A DNA stretch of 5,345 nucleotides, taken from positions 1 through 5,345 of the forward strand of contig JAFNGP010000200.1 in assembly GCA_017885175.1 (NCBI GenBank). The letters run 5' to 3'. Each line of letters starts with the position of its first letter. The stretch's first letter is position 1. The notes beneath the pieces are model-generated. The model saw only the letters and a list, made by a program, of their open reading frames with translations. It searched no databases and was not told where the DNA came from. Source of the stretch: a bacterium. Its GTDB lineage: Bacteria; Krumholzibacteriota; Krumholzibacteriia; Krumholzibacteriales; Krumholzibacteriaceae. Below are positions 5,275-5,345 of the stretch, piece by piece. Position numbers and translations under genes: made by a program.

Positions 5275-5345
5275 TGAAGCGATTCCTTCGCAATCTCCGC
5301 GAGCTTCGTGAAGCCCGGCGCGTCGTTGATGGCGAGCTCGGCGAG
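5271..5345 (-). CDS. rplT: Ribosomal protein L20 (bL20), C-terminal end
   Basis: Only the last 24 residues and the TGA stop are in the window; they end INDAPGFTKLAEIAKESLQ. This matches the conserved L20 tail (an LA-[DE]-[IL]-A-[IV]-ND pattern followed by a short Leu/Ala/Lys helix). bL20 is an early 23S rRNA-binding protein needed for large-subunit assembly. It lies directly before pheS, as in the widespread infC-rpmI-rplT-pheS-pheT operon, and its stop overlaps the pheS ATG. The fragment is short, so the call rests on tail motif plus position. The rest of the gene, and any infC-side leader control, is outside the window. Confidence 0.88.
   Translation of the reverse strand, partial: LAELAINDAPGFTKLAEIAKESLQ
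5283..5288 (-). promoter_or_regulatory. Shine-Dalgarno of pheS
   Basis: AAGGAA on the minus strand, eight nt before the pheS ATG, lying inside the final codons of rplT. Together with the ATGA overlap it supports the chosen start and translational coupling to L20. Confidence 0.6.

Noticed and set aside
4522..5277. 251-codon plus-strand open frame opposite pheS
   Set aside because: Antisense shadow of conserved pheS; no recognisable motif or Shine-Dalgarno.

Overview
The window carries a compact housekeeping block read entirely from the minus strand. In transcription order (right to left) it holds the 3' end of rplT (ribosomal protein L20), pheS and pheT (the two subunits of phenylalanyl-tRNA synthetase), zapB and zapA (Z-ring accessory proteins), a structured non-coding RNA identified here as 6S RNA (ssrS), and the first 248 codons of rny (ribonuclease Y), which runs off the left edge. 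No convincing gene lies on the plus strand. The long plus-strand open frames opposite pheT and pheS are GC-driven shadows.

The organism looks like a GC-rich, Gram-negative-type bacterium. The order rplT-pheS-pheT-zapB-zapA-6S-rny resembles what I recall from deltaproteobacterial (Desulfobacterota/Desulfuromonadota-like) genomes. The mix of ZapA/ZapB, a proteobacterial-looking 6S RNA and a membrane-anchored RNase Y fits that neighbourhood. The PheS sequence has features (a four-cysteine knuckle and an RNES-type motif 2) that differ from E. coli, so a deeper-branching relative is equally possible. Assignment below this level is not supported by the sequence alone.

Layout: 5271-5345 is the rplT C-terminus. 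pheS (4216-5274) overlaps rplT in an ATGA, and pheT (1823-4219) overlaps pheS in a GTGA, so the three are probably translationally coupled. zapB (1524-1808) starts 14 nt after pheT behind a strong Shine-Dalgarno. zapA (1144-1440) follows after 83 nt. The 398-nt gap between zapA and rny (746-1143) is not empty: 888-1071 folds into a 184-nt rod with a central bubble, the hallmark of 6S RNA. It is flanked by other possible hairpins that may matter for processing. rny (1-745) has a hairpin over its leader that covers its near Shine-Dalgarno and could bring a stronger, distant one into range.

Functionally the block joins translation (L20, PheRS), septum placement (ZapA/ZapB), global transcription control (6S RNA binds RNA polymerase holoenzyme) and mRNA decay (RNase Y). 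All are growth-rate-linked. I see no mobile element, CRISPR array, phage gene or obviously new protein system. The most rewarding hidden element is the 6S RNA locus and the RNA structure around it.
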